From NCBI GenBank assembly GCA_900539755.1, contig UQDC01000010.1:1-64000 (forward strand): a DNA stretch of 64,000 nt. The letters run 5' to 3'. The position numbers were made by a program, and so were the translations under genes. The notes beneath the pieces were generated by a model. The model was given only the letters and a program-made list of their open reading frames with translations, was not told the DNA's origin and searched no databases. This document shows, piece by piece, positions 55,076 through 62,781 of the stretch (the first letter of the stretch is position 1; every line of letters begins with the position of its first letter). This stretch comes from an uncultured Alistipes sp. Lineage in GTDB: Bacteria > Bacteroidota > Bacteroidia > Bacteroidales > Rikenellaceae.

Positions 55076-58060
55076 CTATTTCAGTTCGTTGATCTTGCGC
55101 AGAGCCTCCTCAACCACACCATCATTCTTGTCTGCATATCCATCGACAATACTCTGATAGGTGGCTTTGGCCTGGAAGGTATCGTTCTGCTGGACATAAA
55201 TATCACCAAGGATCAAGAAGGCCTTACCGGTCCAATATTGATACGGCAGGTTCTGTTCAGCCATAGCAAATACTTCGCTCTCGGCCTCTTTCAGTTTCCC
55301 CTGACCATACAGAATCGAGACAATCCGGTAACGACTCTCAGCTGCCTCACGGGTCCGGGCATCGATCACCTTACGATAATATTTCAGAGCTTCGTTGTTG
55401 TCTCCCTGAGACTGCAACAGACGAGCTTTGGCAAAGTCAGCCTTGTGGGTCACCTCAGCAGTGACATAAGGCGAAACCAACACCTCATCAGCCGCCGCAC
55501 CCATAACAGCCAGATCCCCTCCGGCGATCACCGCAGTCATATATCCGTCAAGTGCCGCTGCAATATCGGTCGATTTGACCGCTACTTTGGAGAGGTTCTT
55601 ATATAGGGTTGCCGCCTGTGAGTAATTTTTGTCTTCGAGTTGCATTTTGGCCGCTTGCTGTAAGGCCGGAACCTTATATTCGCTGGTAGGCATCGACCCT
55701 ACCTCCTCGAATGCGGCTATCGCCCCCTGGCGGTTACCTTCTCGCAGCGAACAGTCGCCCAAAGCATAGAGAGCCTCGATTCGGAACGAACCTTTCGGAT
55801 TTTGCCGCAGGTAGTTGTCCATCAGATTCAATGCCTTAGCATAATCCCCGTTCTGGTAGATCCGATTGGCCGCAGCAAACGAGAGTGAATCCCGCTCGAC
55901 AAGCGTCACATTCATCTCCACACCGCTCGATTTCGCATACGAAACATAGCTATCCACATCGTTGTTGTCAACATAAATATTGCGTATGCTCAACATCGCA
56001 TCCTTGGACTGGCGTGAAGATGGGAATTCGGCAACGATCTGTTTGTAATAGTGAAGCGCCTCTTTACTGTTTCCGAGGTTCTGATAAGTCAAGCCCAACT
56101 GAGACAAAGCCGGCAGATAATAAGGAGAATCAGGATATTTGGCAATCAGCCGTTTGAGCACAGAGGCTCCGTCATTAAACTTCTCAGTCTGTACATAGGT
56201 ACGTCCCAATTCATACATGGCATCATCCACATAATCGCCCTTGCCGCTCGAAACGATATCGCGCAACGATTCGATCTTGCGATCACGCTGATCGAGCAAA
56301 CCGAGCATCACGGCCCGCTGGAACTGGGCATAATCAGTCGCCGGAGCATTCAGACGAATCGCCTGATCGTAATTGTTGACAGCCTCACGGTAATCCCGTT
56401 GGGCAAAAGCGGCATCACCCAGTCGGTTGTAAGCATCGGCACGCAGATTATCCCGCGTCGAATAGACCGAAAGGAACTTATGGAAACTATTAGCTGCATC
56501 GGCCCACCGTTGGGTATTGAAATAGCAATAGCCCAAATTGTAATGAGCTACTTTGTTCTCATATTCGGTACCCGGTGAAAGGGTGATATAATCCTTATAC
56601 AAAGGTATCGCCTTAGCATAATTCCCTTGACGCGCGTAAGTTTCTGCACGCCAGAATTTGGTCAACGCCGTATATTTGGCATTGAACCGGTTGGCATCCG
56701 CTACGTTGAACAACACAAGCGCCTGGTTGTAATCCTCATTTTGGAAACATTCCAATGCCCGAAAATAAGCGATCTTCTGTTTGGCCGATTTCACATTGTT
56801 GTCCGGGTTGCGAATCTGGTTGATTGCCTCATAAGCTGCCTCATAGTTGCGTGAATTGAAGTAGGCGGCCAACAGCAATTCGCGAGCCTGATCGATCTGC
56901 GGTGAATTGGGATATTGTGCCACGTAATTGGACAACGTGGTAATGGCCTCGTTGAAAGCTCCACCACCCAACTCATACTGCAATTTACCGGCATTGAGCA
57001 TGGCTTCGCGACGAATTTCGGGATTGAAATCTGCAGCATAGGCCTGCGTAAAGGCACGCAACGCTTTTTGCTTGTCACCGAGTTTCAAATAGCAGTCTCC
57101 CAGATGGAAGGCCGCATTCTGTCCCAGCTCACCACCCTGTTCAGCCACGGCCGACAGTTGTCCGCTCGCCTTGGTATAGTACAGCCGGTTGTAATTGCTG
57201 TAACCGGCCAAATAGAGCTCCTCAACGCCCATCTCACCTCCAAGACGCTCGTAATTCTCAATCTGATCGAGTGCTTCCGCATACATCTGCTTGCGGAAAT
57301 AGGATTCACTGAGGATTCGGGCTATTTCAATCTCTCGGGTTCCGGTCGCTTTGGCCATCAAGGGCACCCCGTGCTCAATCACATAGTCATAATTCCCCTG
57401 ACGGAACTCGATCTGCAACAAATAAAACGGAATGATCGGCTCGTAAGCAGGCACATCGGCAATCGATTTAAAGCCCTCTTTGGCGGCATTCAGATCGCCC
57501 CGCGAATAATCGATATACGACTTATAATAGGTGGCATGAGGTGCATAAGCCGGATCTCCTGTGCACTGCCGGAAATAGTCATACGCTTCATCGGTATTCC
57601 CGTTTTGGAATGCGGCATAACCCGTGCGGAAATAGTATTCATCCTGCCGTGAATAGGGCAATTCGTTCGGATTCACGGTCAGCAGATGTTCATAAGCCTC
57701 GGCATACTCGCCATCCTTTTCAAGGACGGTTCCCAAAGCGAAATGAATATCATTCAGATAGATCGAATTGGGATAATCCTCCACAAAACTTTCGAGCAGA
57801 TCACGTGCTCCGTTCTGCTGACGTTCCGCCGCACACAATGCGATATAATAACGCGTCCGCATCCGATACCCGGCATCATCGATAGGCATCACCTTCAGAG
57901 CCTTTTGAAATTCGATCAATGCCGAACCGTACTGCTGACGCTCATAAAGCTCAACACCTTTGTCATAGTGGTACTGCGACCCTCGCTCGATAGCGCTTGC
58001 AGGGCTCGCACATACGCTCGCCGCAAACAGAGCCGTCGGTATCAACCATCTCTTTTTCAT
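55076..58060 (-). CDS. Large exported TPR protein paired with the beta-barrel
   Basis: A 994-residue protein with a signal peptide (ending ASAIE). Almost the whole length is TPR: repeats such as KGVELYERQQYGSALIEFQK near residue 35, AFHLGDCYLKLGDKQKALRA at about 315, AHYNLGYCYFNTQRWADAAN at about 505 and ALYALGDCSLREGNRQGAIA at about 770; about 20 units in total. Parts resemble YbgF/BamD-like periplasmic TPR arrays. It should form a long superhelix in the periplasm under the barrel encoded next (31-base gap). Plausible roles are assembly or export scaffolding; this is inference from the pairing. Confidence 0.85.
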   Translation of the reverse strand: MKKRWLIPTALFAASVCASPASAIERGSQYHYDKGVELYERQQYGSALIEFQKALKVMPIDDAGYRMRTRYYIALCAAERQQNGARDLLESFVEDYPNSIYLNDIHFALGTVLEKDGEYAEAYEHLLTVNPNELPYSRQDEYYFRTGYAAFQNGNTDEAYDYFRQCTGDPAYAPHATYYKSYIDYSRGDLNAAKEGFKSIADVPAYEPIIPFYLLQIEFRQGNYDYVIEHGVPLMAKATGTREIEIARILSESYFRKQMYAEALDQIENYERLGGEMGVEELYLAGYSNYNRLYYTKASGQLSAVAEQGGELGQNAAFHLGDCYLKLGDKQKALRAFTQAYAADFNPEIRREAMLNAGKLQYELGGGAFNEAITTLSNYVAQYPNSPQIDQARELLLAAYFNSRNYEAAYEAINQIRNPDNNVKSAKQKIAYFRALECFQNEDYNQALVLFNVADANRFNAKYTALTKFWRAETYARQGNYAKAIPLYKDYITLSPGTEYENKVAHYNLGYCYFNTQRWADAANSFHKFLSVYSTRDNLRADAYNRLGDAAFAQRDYREAVNNYDQAIRLNAPATDYAQFQRAVMLGLLDQRDRKIESLRDIVSSGKGDYVDDAMYELGRTYVQTEKFNDGASVLKRLIAKYPDSPYYLPALSQLGLTYQNLGNSKEALHYYKQIVAEFPSSRQSKDAMLSIRNIYVDNNDVDSYVSYAKSSGVEMNVTLVERDSLSFAAANRIYQNGDYAKALNLMDNYLRQNPKGSFRIEALYALGDCSLREGNRQGAIAAFEEVGSMPTSEYKVPALQQAAKMQLEDKNYSQAATLYKNLSKVAVKSTDIAAALDGYMTAVIAGGDLAVMGAAADEVLVSPYVTAEVTHKADFAKARLLQSQGDNNEALKYYRKVIDARTREAAESRYRIVSILYGQGKLKEAESEVFAMAEQNLPYQYWTGKAFLILGDIYVQQNDTFQAKATYQSIVDGYADKNDGVVEEALRKINELK

Positions 58061-58268
58061 ATCGTCAAATATTTAACGCTTAACTCTTATTCTGTTTCAC
58101 TCAGACCGGCAGTCAGACATCTATCACCAAACGGGTGCTTCAATCTGCGGTACATTTTACAATATTCTCAATCAATTGCCGTCATTCTCTCTACCAAGTC
58201 CCTTTACATAAAGCTGACAATTCCGTCTTAACTTCTTTCCTATATTTTTTAATCTAAATCAAACAATG

Positions 58269-59177
58269 CTACGAACGTTCCAGTTCCGCAATTCTCAATT
58301 TAGCACTACGGGAGCGCGGGTTCCGTTCGATCTCATCAACATCGGGAACAACCGCTTTGCGGGTCAGCACCCGAAATGGAGTCAACACCCGTCCATAGAA
58401 ATCTTGCTCTGCCTTCCCCTCGAAGTTACCGCTTCGCATAAAATTTTTCACCAAACGGTCCTCCAACGAATGGTAGGTGATCACCACCAAACGTCCACCT
58501 GGAGCCAATGTCCGTACCGTCTGCTCCAGCATCATCTTCAAGGCCTCCATTTCGCCATTCACCTCGATACGAATCGCCTGAAACAGTTTTGCCAAAAACT
58601 TGCTCTCACCGCCACGAGGGGTAACGGGAGCAACGGCTTCGATCAATTCATTGATTGTTCCGATCGGATTAACACTTCGACTGCGTTCGATACACTGCGT
58701 AATGCGGTGCGGGGAATCCAACTCACCGTAATCACGCAAAATGGCAGTCAACCGCACATGGTCATAGTTATTCACCACATCAGCGGCAGTCAGTTGTGCA
58801 CGTTGATTCATCCGCATATCCAGCGGAGCATCGTATCGGAACGAAAAGCCTCGCTGCTGCGTATCAAAATGGTGCGACGACACTCCCAGATCGGCCAAAA
58901 TACCATCGACCCGTTCCACACCGAGATAACGCAACCAGGTATGCATGAAACGGAAATTACTTTCGACAAAAGTCAACCGGGAATCTTCGGGCAGATTGGC
59001 CCGTGCATCTCTATCCTGATCGAATGCGTACAGACGGCCCTGAGGACCCAACCGCTGGAGAATGCCACGCGAGTGTCCACCGCCCCCAAAGGTCAGATCG
59101 ACATATACTCCATCCGGCCGAATATCAAGTCCATCAAGGCTCTCTTCAAACAGTACAGGTACGTGATAGACACTCAT
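58269..59177 (-). CDS. rsmH: 16S rRNA m4C1402 methyltransferase
   Basis: A 302-residue SAM-dependent methyltransferase (formerly MraW) that N4-methylates C1402 of 16S rRNA. The start ATG 59177 gives MSVYHVPVLFEESLDGL, the standard front. SAM motif DLTFGGGGHSRGIL (residues 27-40), then ILADLGVSSHHFD and LVVITYHSLEDRLVKNF are diagnostic. In many bacteria it leads the dcw cell-division cluster; here no ftsL, ftsI or mur gene follows on the minus strand, so it is separated from that cluster. It diverges from glsA; a near -7 box (59202-59209) precedes it. Confidence 0.95.
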   Translation of the reverse strand: MSVYHVPVLFEESLDGLDIRPDGVYVDLTFGGGGHSRGILQRLGPQGRLYAFDQDRDARANLPEDSRLTFVESNFRFMHTWLRYLGVERVDGILADLGVSSHHFDTQQRGFSFRYDAPLDMRMNQRAQLTAADVVNNYDHVRLTAILRDYGELDSPHRITQCIERSRSVNPIGTINELIEAVAPVTPRGGESKFLAKLFQAIRIEVNGEMEALKMMLEQTVRTLAPGGRLVVITYHSLEDRLVKNFMRSGNFEGKAEQDFYGRVLTPFRVLTRKAVVPDVDEIERNPRSRSAKLRIAELERS

Positions 59178-59226
59178 ACGAAATTCTTGAAAAAGACGTC
59201 GTAAAGGTATAAAAATTACCTGATTT

Positions 59227-59259
59227 TTTGTCGATTGATCTCTCAATATTCTACCTTTG
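59227..59259 (+). promoter_or_regulatory. Promoter of glsA
   Basis: TTTG (59227-59230), 21 bases, TACCTTTG (59252-59259), full match. RNA would start near 59266, which excludes any start codon before this point and supports GTG 59280. Confidence 0.7.
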
Positions 59260-59279
59260 TAGGAACAACATTTACCAGT

Positions 59280-60110
59280 GTGCAAACAAACGACATATTA
59301 CAAGTAGATCTCGATAAGGTTATCGCTGACAAAAATCCGCGACTGGCCCGTCTGCTTCCCCGTTTTCTGAAGAGCTATCTGAAACGGATTATCCATCAGG
59401 ACGAAATCAACCATGTCCTGCGCTCCTTTTCGCACCAGACACCTGTCGAATTTATCCGTTCGACACTCTCTTACATGGAGATCTCCTATCGGGCGGTCGG
59501 ACTGGAACAACTGCCCACGCAGGGTCGTTATCTTTTCGTCTCGAATCACCCTTTCGGAGGAATGGACGGAATGATGCTGTGCGACGAGTTGGACAAACGG
59601 TTCGGTTCAGGGCGTATCATCGTCAATGACATTTTGATGAACCTCGAGCCTTTGGCCCCGCTGTTTATTCCAATCAACAAACACGGCCGCCAAAATAGTG
59701 AATACCTACGCTTTTTCCGGGATGCATTGGCCAGCGACGACCAGATCGCGACCTTCCCGGCAGGGCTCTGTTCCCGTCGCATCGCAGGAAAGATCTGCGA
59801 CACCAAGTGGAAACACAGTTTTGTCAAAAACGCCATCGAAAGTCAACGGGATATTGTACCGGTATTTTTTGAAGGGCGCCTTTCCAACTTCTTTTACAAT
59901 CTGTCGTCGTTCCGAAAAAAAATCGGTATCAAAGCCAATATCGAAATGATTTATCTGCCGGATGAGATGTTCAGCCAAAAGGGACGACATTTCGACATCC
60001 ATTTTGGCAAACCCATCCCCTGGCAGGAACTGGCAGCCTCAACCTCCGTTTCCCGAACCGCACAACAAATTCGGGAGATGGTTTATGCTCTGCATACTAC
60101 ACAAAAATAA
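59280..60110 (+). CDS. glsA: O-acyltransferase of glycine-lipid synthesis (GlsA-like, PlsC superfamily)
   Basis: About 276 residues from GTG 59280 (VQTNDILQVDLDKV); no in-frame ATG exists before residue 66, and the promoter excludes the longer frame from 59235. The acyltransferase core has FVSNHPFGGMDG (His90 with Asp96, an HX5D variant of the PlsC HX4D motif), then PLFIPINKHG and FPAGLCSRR. In Bacteroides thetaiotaomicron the GlsB/GlsA pair makes glycine lipids: GlsB N-acylates glycine, GlsA adds the second acyl chain. The GNAT-type gene immediately downstream (97-base gap) matches GlsB, so the pathway assignment rests on both genes together. Confidence 0.78.
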   Translation: MQTNDILQVDLDKVIADKNPRLARLLPRFLKSYLKRIIHQDEINHVLRSFSHQTPVEFIRSTLSYMEISYRAVGLEQLPTQGRYLFVSNHPFGGMDGMMLCDELDKRFGSGRIIVNDILMNLEPLAPLFIPINKHGRQNSEYLRFFRDALASDDQIATFPAGLCSRRIAGKICDTKWKHSFVKNAIESQRDIVPVFFEGRLSNFFYNLSSFRKKIGIKANIEMIYLPDEMFSQKGRHFDIHFGKPIPWQELAASTSVSRTAQQIREMVYALHTTQK

Positions 60111-60206
60111 ACTGTGTCTCATCCGTAGAAACACAAACTTAACACACTTAACGCATGGATTTTTCATGGATTTGTGTAAATTTGTGGCATAGATAAACAC
60201 CCATTC

Positions 60207-61115
60207 ATGGAACCTATTATTCCACCAGTGGATCGCAGTCTGATCCTGGCAGAATTAACTGAGGAGAAGCTGCTCCGCAAGACCAACAACGGTAATAACG
60301 AAATCTACGTTGTCACAGCCCAAAACAGTCCGAACATCATGCAAGAATTGGGACGTCTGCGCGAACTCTCTTTTCGCGATGCAGGCGGCGGAACTGGTGC
60401 GGCTGTTGATATAGACGATGAAGATCTGGCTGAGGAGGGATACCAACAGCTTTTTGTATGGGACCCCAAAGCTCAGGAGATTGTCGGCGGATACCGTTTC
60501 ATTGTATCCCGTACCACCCATCCCAAGCACATGTCAACGGAACACTATTTCCGTTTCAGCGACCGTTTCCGCAACGAATTCCTACCCTATACAATTGAAT
60601 TGGGGCGATCATTTGTGCAACCCCACTATCAGGGCATTCGCCAAAACCCCAAAGGGTTGTATTCTCTTGACAATCTTTGGGACGGATTGGGCGCACTGGT
60701 TGTTACCAACCCCGATATGAAATATTTTTTCGGGAAGGTAACCATGTACGGAGATTACAACCGGGAAGCTCGGGATATTTTGCTCTATTTCCTGAAAAAA
60801 TATTTCCCTGATCACGACAATTTGATTGAAGGCATCTACCCCATCGAACTGCAATTCGACACGGAAAAGATGGAACAGATGTTCTGTGGCGGAAATTATG
60901 CTGAAGATTACAAAATCCTCACTCGCGAAATCCGGAAATGCAAGGAAAATATTCCACCGCTGATCAACTCCTACATGAATATTTCTCCTTCGATGCGTGT
61001 ATTCGGCACGGTGACCAATCCCGATTTCGGAGGCGTAGAAGAGACGGGTATTTTGATTACCATCAACGATATCTACCCGGTTAAATCGGAACGCCATTTC
61101 AAAATGGTAAAATAA
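60207..61115 (+). CDS. glsB: N-acyltransferase of glycine-lipid synthesis (GlsB-like, OlsB/GNAT superfamily)
   Basis: A 302-residue protein of the OlsB-like GNAT group: ELGRLRELSFRDAGGGTG followed by IDDEDLAEEGYQQLFVWD, then EIVGGYRFIVSR and YTIELGRSFVQPHYQGI. These are the conserved blocks of the ornithine/glycine lipid N-acyltransferases, longer than OlsB by a C-terminal extension. It would acylate glycine to commendamide-type N-acylglycine at the inner membrane, using acyl-ACP. A -7 match TAAATTTG (60177-60184) lies 23 bases before the ATG, so it may have its own promoter besides read-through from glsA. Glycine lipids are known in B. theta for stress and gut fitness. Confidence 0.8.
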   Translation: MEPIIPPVDRSLILAELTEEKLLRKTNNGNNEIYVVTAQNSPNIMQELGRLRELSFRDAGGGTGAAVDIDDEDLAEEGYQQLFVWDPKAQEIVGGYRFIVSRTTHPKHMSTEHYFRFSDRFRNEFLPYTIELGRSFVQPHYQGIRQNPKGLYSLDNLWDGLGALVVTNPDMKYFFGKVTMYGDYNREARDILLYFLKKYFPDHDNLIEGIYPIELQFDTEKMEQMFCGGNYAEDYKILTREIRKCKENIPPLINSYMNISPSMRVFGTVTNPDFGGVEETGILITINDIYPVKSERHFKMVK

Positions 61116-61485
61116 GTTTGCCAGCATTAGGAGAGATGCTGCAGAAGGCGGTATTCACATGTTGCACGTTAGTGATCAACCTTCCATGCAAAATCTGTGA
61201 GATTGTCGAGGTTGTGCAGTTGCGTCCGATACAAACATCTGCATCAAGAGGAACAGACCATCTGTATTCTGGGCATCAAATCTTAATCGCACGACGATCT
61301 ACAGTTTTATCAACAAGACTAAATTCCTAACTATATAAAACAGCAGAGCGCACAGTAATCTGTGCGCTCTGCTGTTTTATCAGGTACTGCTAACTATTCA
61401 TCAGTTCACAATCTAATCCCGCCTGCATAGTTATCAATCGACCAAGATCAGGATTTTCTACCATCCACTCAAAACGTATTATCCC
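61116..61485. other. Intergenic region with a shared terminator
   Basis: About 370 bases between convergent glsB and tatC. Besides the terminator at 61335-61380, the 220 bases after glsB show no gene. Confidence 0.5.
61335..61380. terminator. 21-bp perfect bidirectional terminator
   Basis: Bases 61335-61355 pair perfectly with 61360-61380 (core CAGCAGAGCGCACAG / CTGTGCGCTCTGCTG) around TAAT; an A-run on the left and T-run on the right serve both glsB and tatC. Confidence 0.92.
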
Positions 61486-62358
61486 TTATTCCGAAGCAGA
61501 GGACTCGTCTTGAGATTGTACTACGACAGCCTCAGTCTCCTCACGAGCCATTTTACGTTCTACGCGAGATGCCAACAAAATGCTGCACTCATAGAGTCCG
61601 TACAACGGTATCACAACCAAAAACAAGCTAAAGATATCAGGCGGTGTAATGATGGCCGAAACCACCATCAACAATACCAGTGCATGGCGACGGTAACGTT
61701 TCAGGAACGATGCCGTGATCAAGCCCACACGGGCCAGGAAATAGATCAGCAGCGGCAACTGAAACAACACGGCACATGCGATCGACACGCTCAGGACCGT
61801 AGTCAAATAGGAGCGAATGTCAATCATGTTCGTGATATCGGGGCTGGCCTGGTAACCGGCAAAAAAGCTGATGGATAGCGGTGCGATCACAAAATAGCCA
61901 AATGCCAAACCCGTAAAGAAACAGAGCGATACATATAGTACAAACATGCGGCTCTTCTGTCTTTCTCGTGGTGTCAGAGCAGGCAGGACAAATCGCCACA
62001 ACTCCCACAACAGATAGGGCACTGCGACAGCTATTGCCGTTGCAAAAGCCACCTGCATATGCAGGTTGAACTGACCGGCCAGCGCCGTATTGACCATATT
62101 GATCTTAACCTGGTTGATGCAAATCCGGTTATCACCGAAAACCCAGTATGAGAAATCGCACAGCCAGCGATTGGTTAGGAAATCAGGCGATTGAGGGCCC
62201 ATCAATACCCAATCGATGACGAACTTCTTCCCAATAAAGGCCGCAATCATCACCACGACTAACGCCAGCACCCCTCGTACCAGGTGTGGACGCAACGCTT
62301 CAATATGTTCAAAAAAAGTCATCTCGGTATCGGATGACTTTTCTCGTTTATTGGACAT
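61486..62358 (-). CDS. tatC: Twin-arginine translocase subunit TatC
   Basis: A 290-residue inner-membrane protein with six helices. The front MTFFEHIEALRPHLVRGVLA is the conserved TatC N-terminus that contacts the twin-arginine signal, and FALPALTPRERQKSRMFVLY and ADIFSLFLVVIPLYGLYE-like segments are typical. A longer first periplasmic loop (about 45-100) carries Bacteroidota-specific sequence. It forms the receptor that recognises folded Tat substrates. It lies 37 bases after tatA in one operon. Confidence 0.95.
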   Translation of the reverse strand: MSNKREKSSDTEMTFFEHIEALRPHLVRGVLALVVVMIAAFIGKKFVIDWVLMGPQSPDFLTNRWLCDFSYWVFGDNRICINQVKINMVNTALAGQFNLHMQVAFATAIAVAVPYLLWELWRFVLPALTPRERQKSRMFVLYVSLCFFTGLAFGYFVIAPLSISFFAGYQASPDITNMIDIRSYLTTVLSVSIACAVLFQLPLLIYFLARVGLITASFLKRYRRHALVLLMVVSAIITPPDIFSLFLVVIPLYGLYECSILLASRVERKMAREETEAVVVQSQDESSASE

Positions 62359-62395
62359 GATGTATATTCCTTACAAGGTAATTGGAACAGTCTGA

Positions 62396-62623
62396 TTATT
62401 TAGTCTGCTCGTCTTTAGATTCGCTCTTCGAAGCAACAGTTTCGTTGGTATTCTCGGCTGTGTAATCTTTATTGACCGCATCTTTAAACTCTTTTACGCC
62501 ACGGCCCATACCACGCATTAGTTCCGGAATTTTCTTACCGCCGAAAAGAAGAATTACTACCAACACTATAACAAGTATCTGCCAAGGGCCGATAACACCC
62601 AGCGGCAACATGAATGCTAACAT
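62396..62623 (-). CDS. tatA: Twin-arginine translocase subunit TatA
   Basis: A 75-residue protein: one membrane helix (PWQILVIVLVVILLFGGKKI), the hinge FGGKKIPELMRGMGRGVKEF that lies on the membrane as an amphipathic helix, and a charged tail. Either Met1 (62623) or Met5 could be the start. TatA rings or patches open the path for folded proteins selected by TatC. A full -7 match (CAAATATA on plus, 62671-62678) lies about 48 bases upstream; its -33 box is weak. No tatB is seen, as is common in this phylum. Confidence 0.93.
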   Translation of the reverse strand: MLAFMLPLGVIGPWQILVIVLVVILLFGGKKIPELMRGMGRGVKEFKDAVNKDYTAENTNETVASKSESKDEQTK

Positions 62624-62670
62624 ACGTTCAAACGTTTTGGGTTAATCAATGAATTGCATTAACTGCAACG

Positions 62671-62678
62671 CAAATATA
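62671..62678 (-). promoter_or_regulatory. -7 box of the tatA-tatC operon
   Basis: TATATTTG on the minus strand, an exact match to TAnnTTTG. No TTTG is found 19-21 bases upstream, so only the downstream half of the promoter is supported. Confidence 0.5.
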
Positions 62679-62781
62679 ACATAAAAAATTTGATTCCCAT
62701 TCCCTTATATATACAAATATTGGCGCCCGACCCGAACAAAGCCGAGTCGAGCGCCGCTATCACGAGACAGAATGGTCTGGA

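Noticed and set aside
55076..58060. Reading the TPR/barrel pair as gliding or type IX secretion components
   Set aside because: No PorP/SprF-type, PorV or C-terminal sorting-domain features were visible; the resemblance is only the TPR-plus-barrel layout.
58269..59177. Start of a dcw (division and cell wall) cluster at rsmH
   Set aside because: The gene downstream on the same strand is the TPR protein, with no ftsL, ftsI or mur genes, so the cluster is not here.
58266..59204. 312-codon plus-strand frame
   Set aside because: Exact antisense shadow of rsmH, whose SAM motifs are unmistakable.
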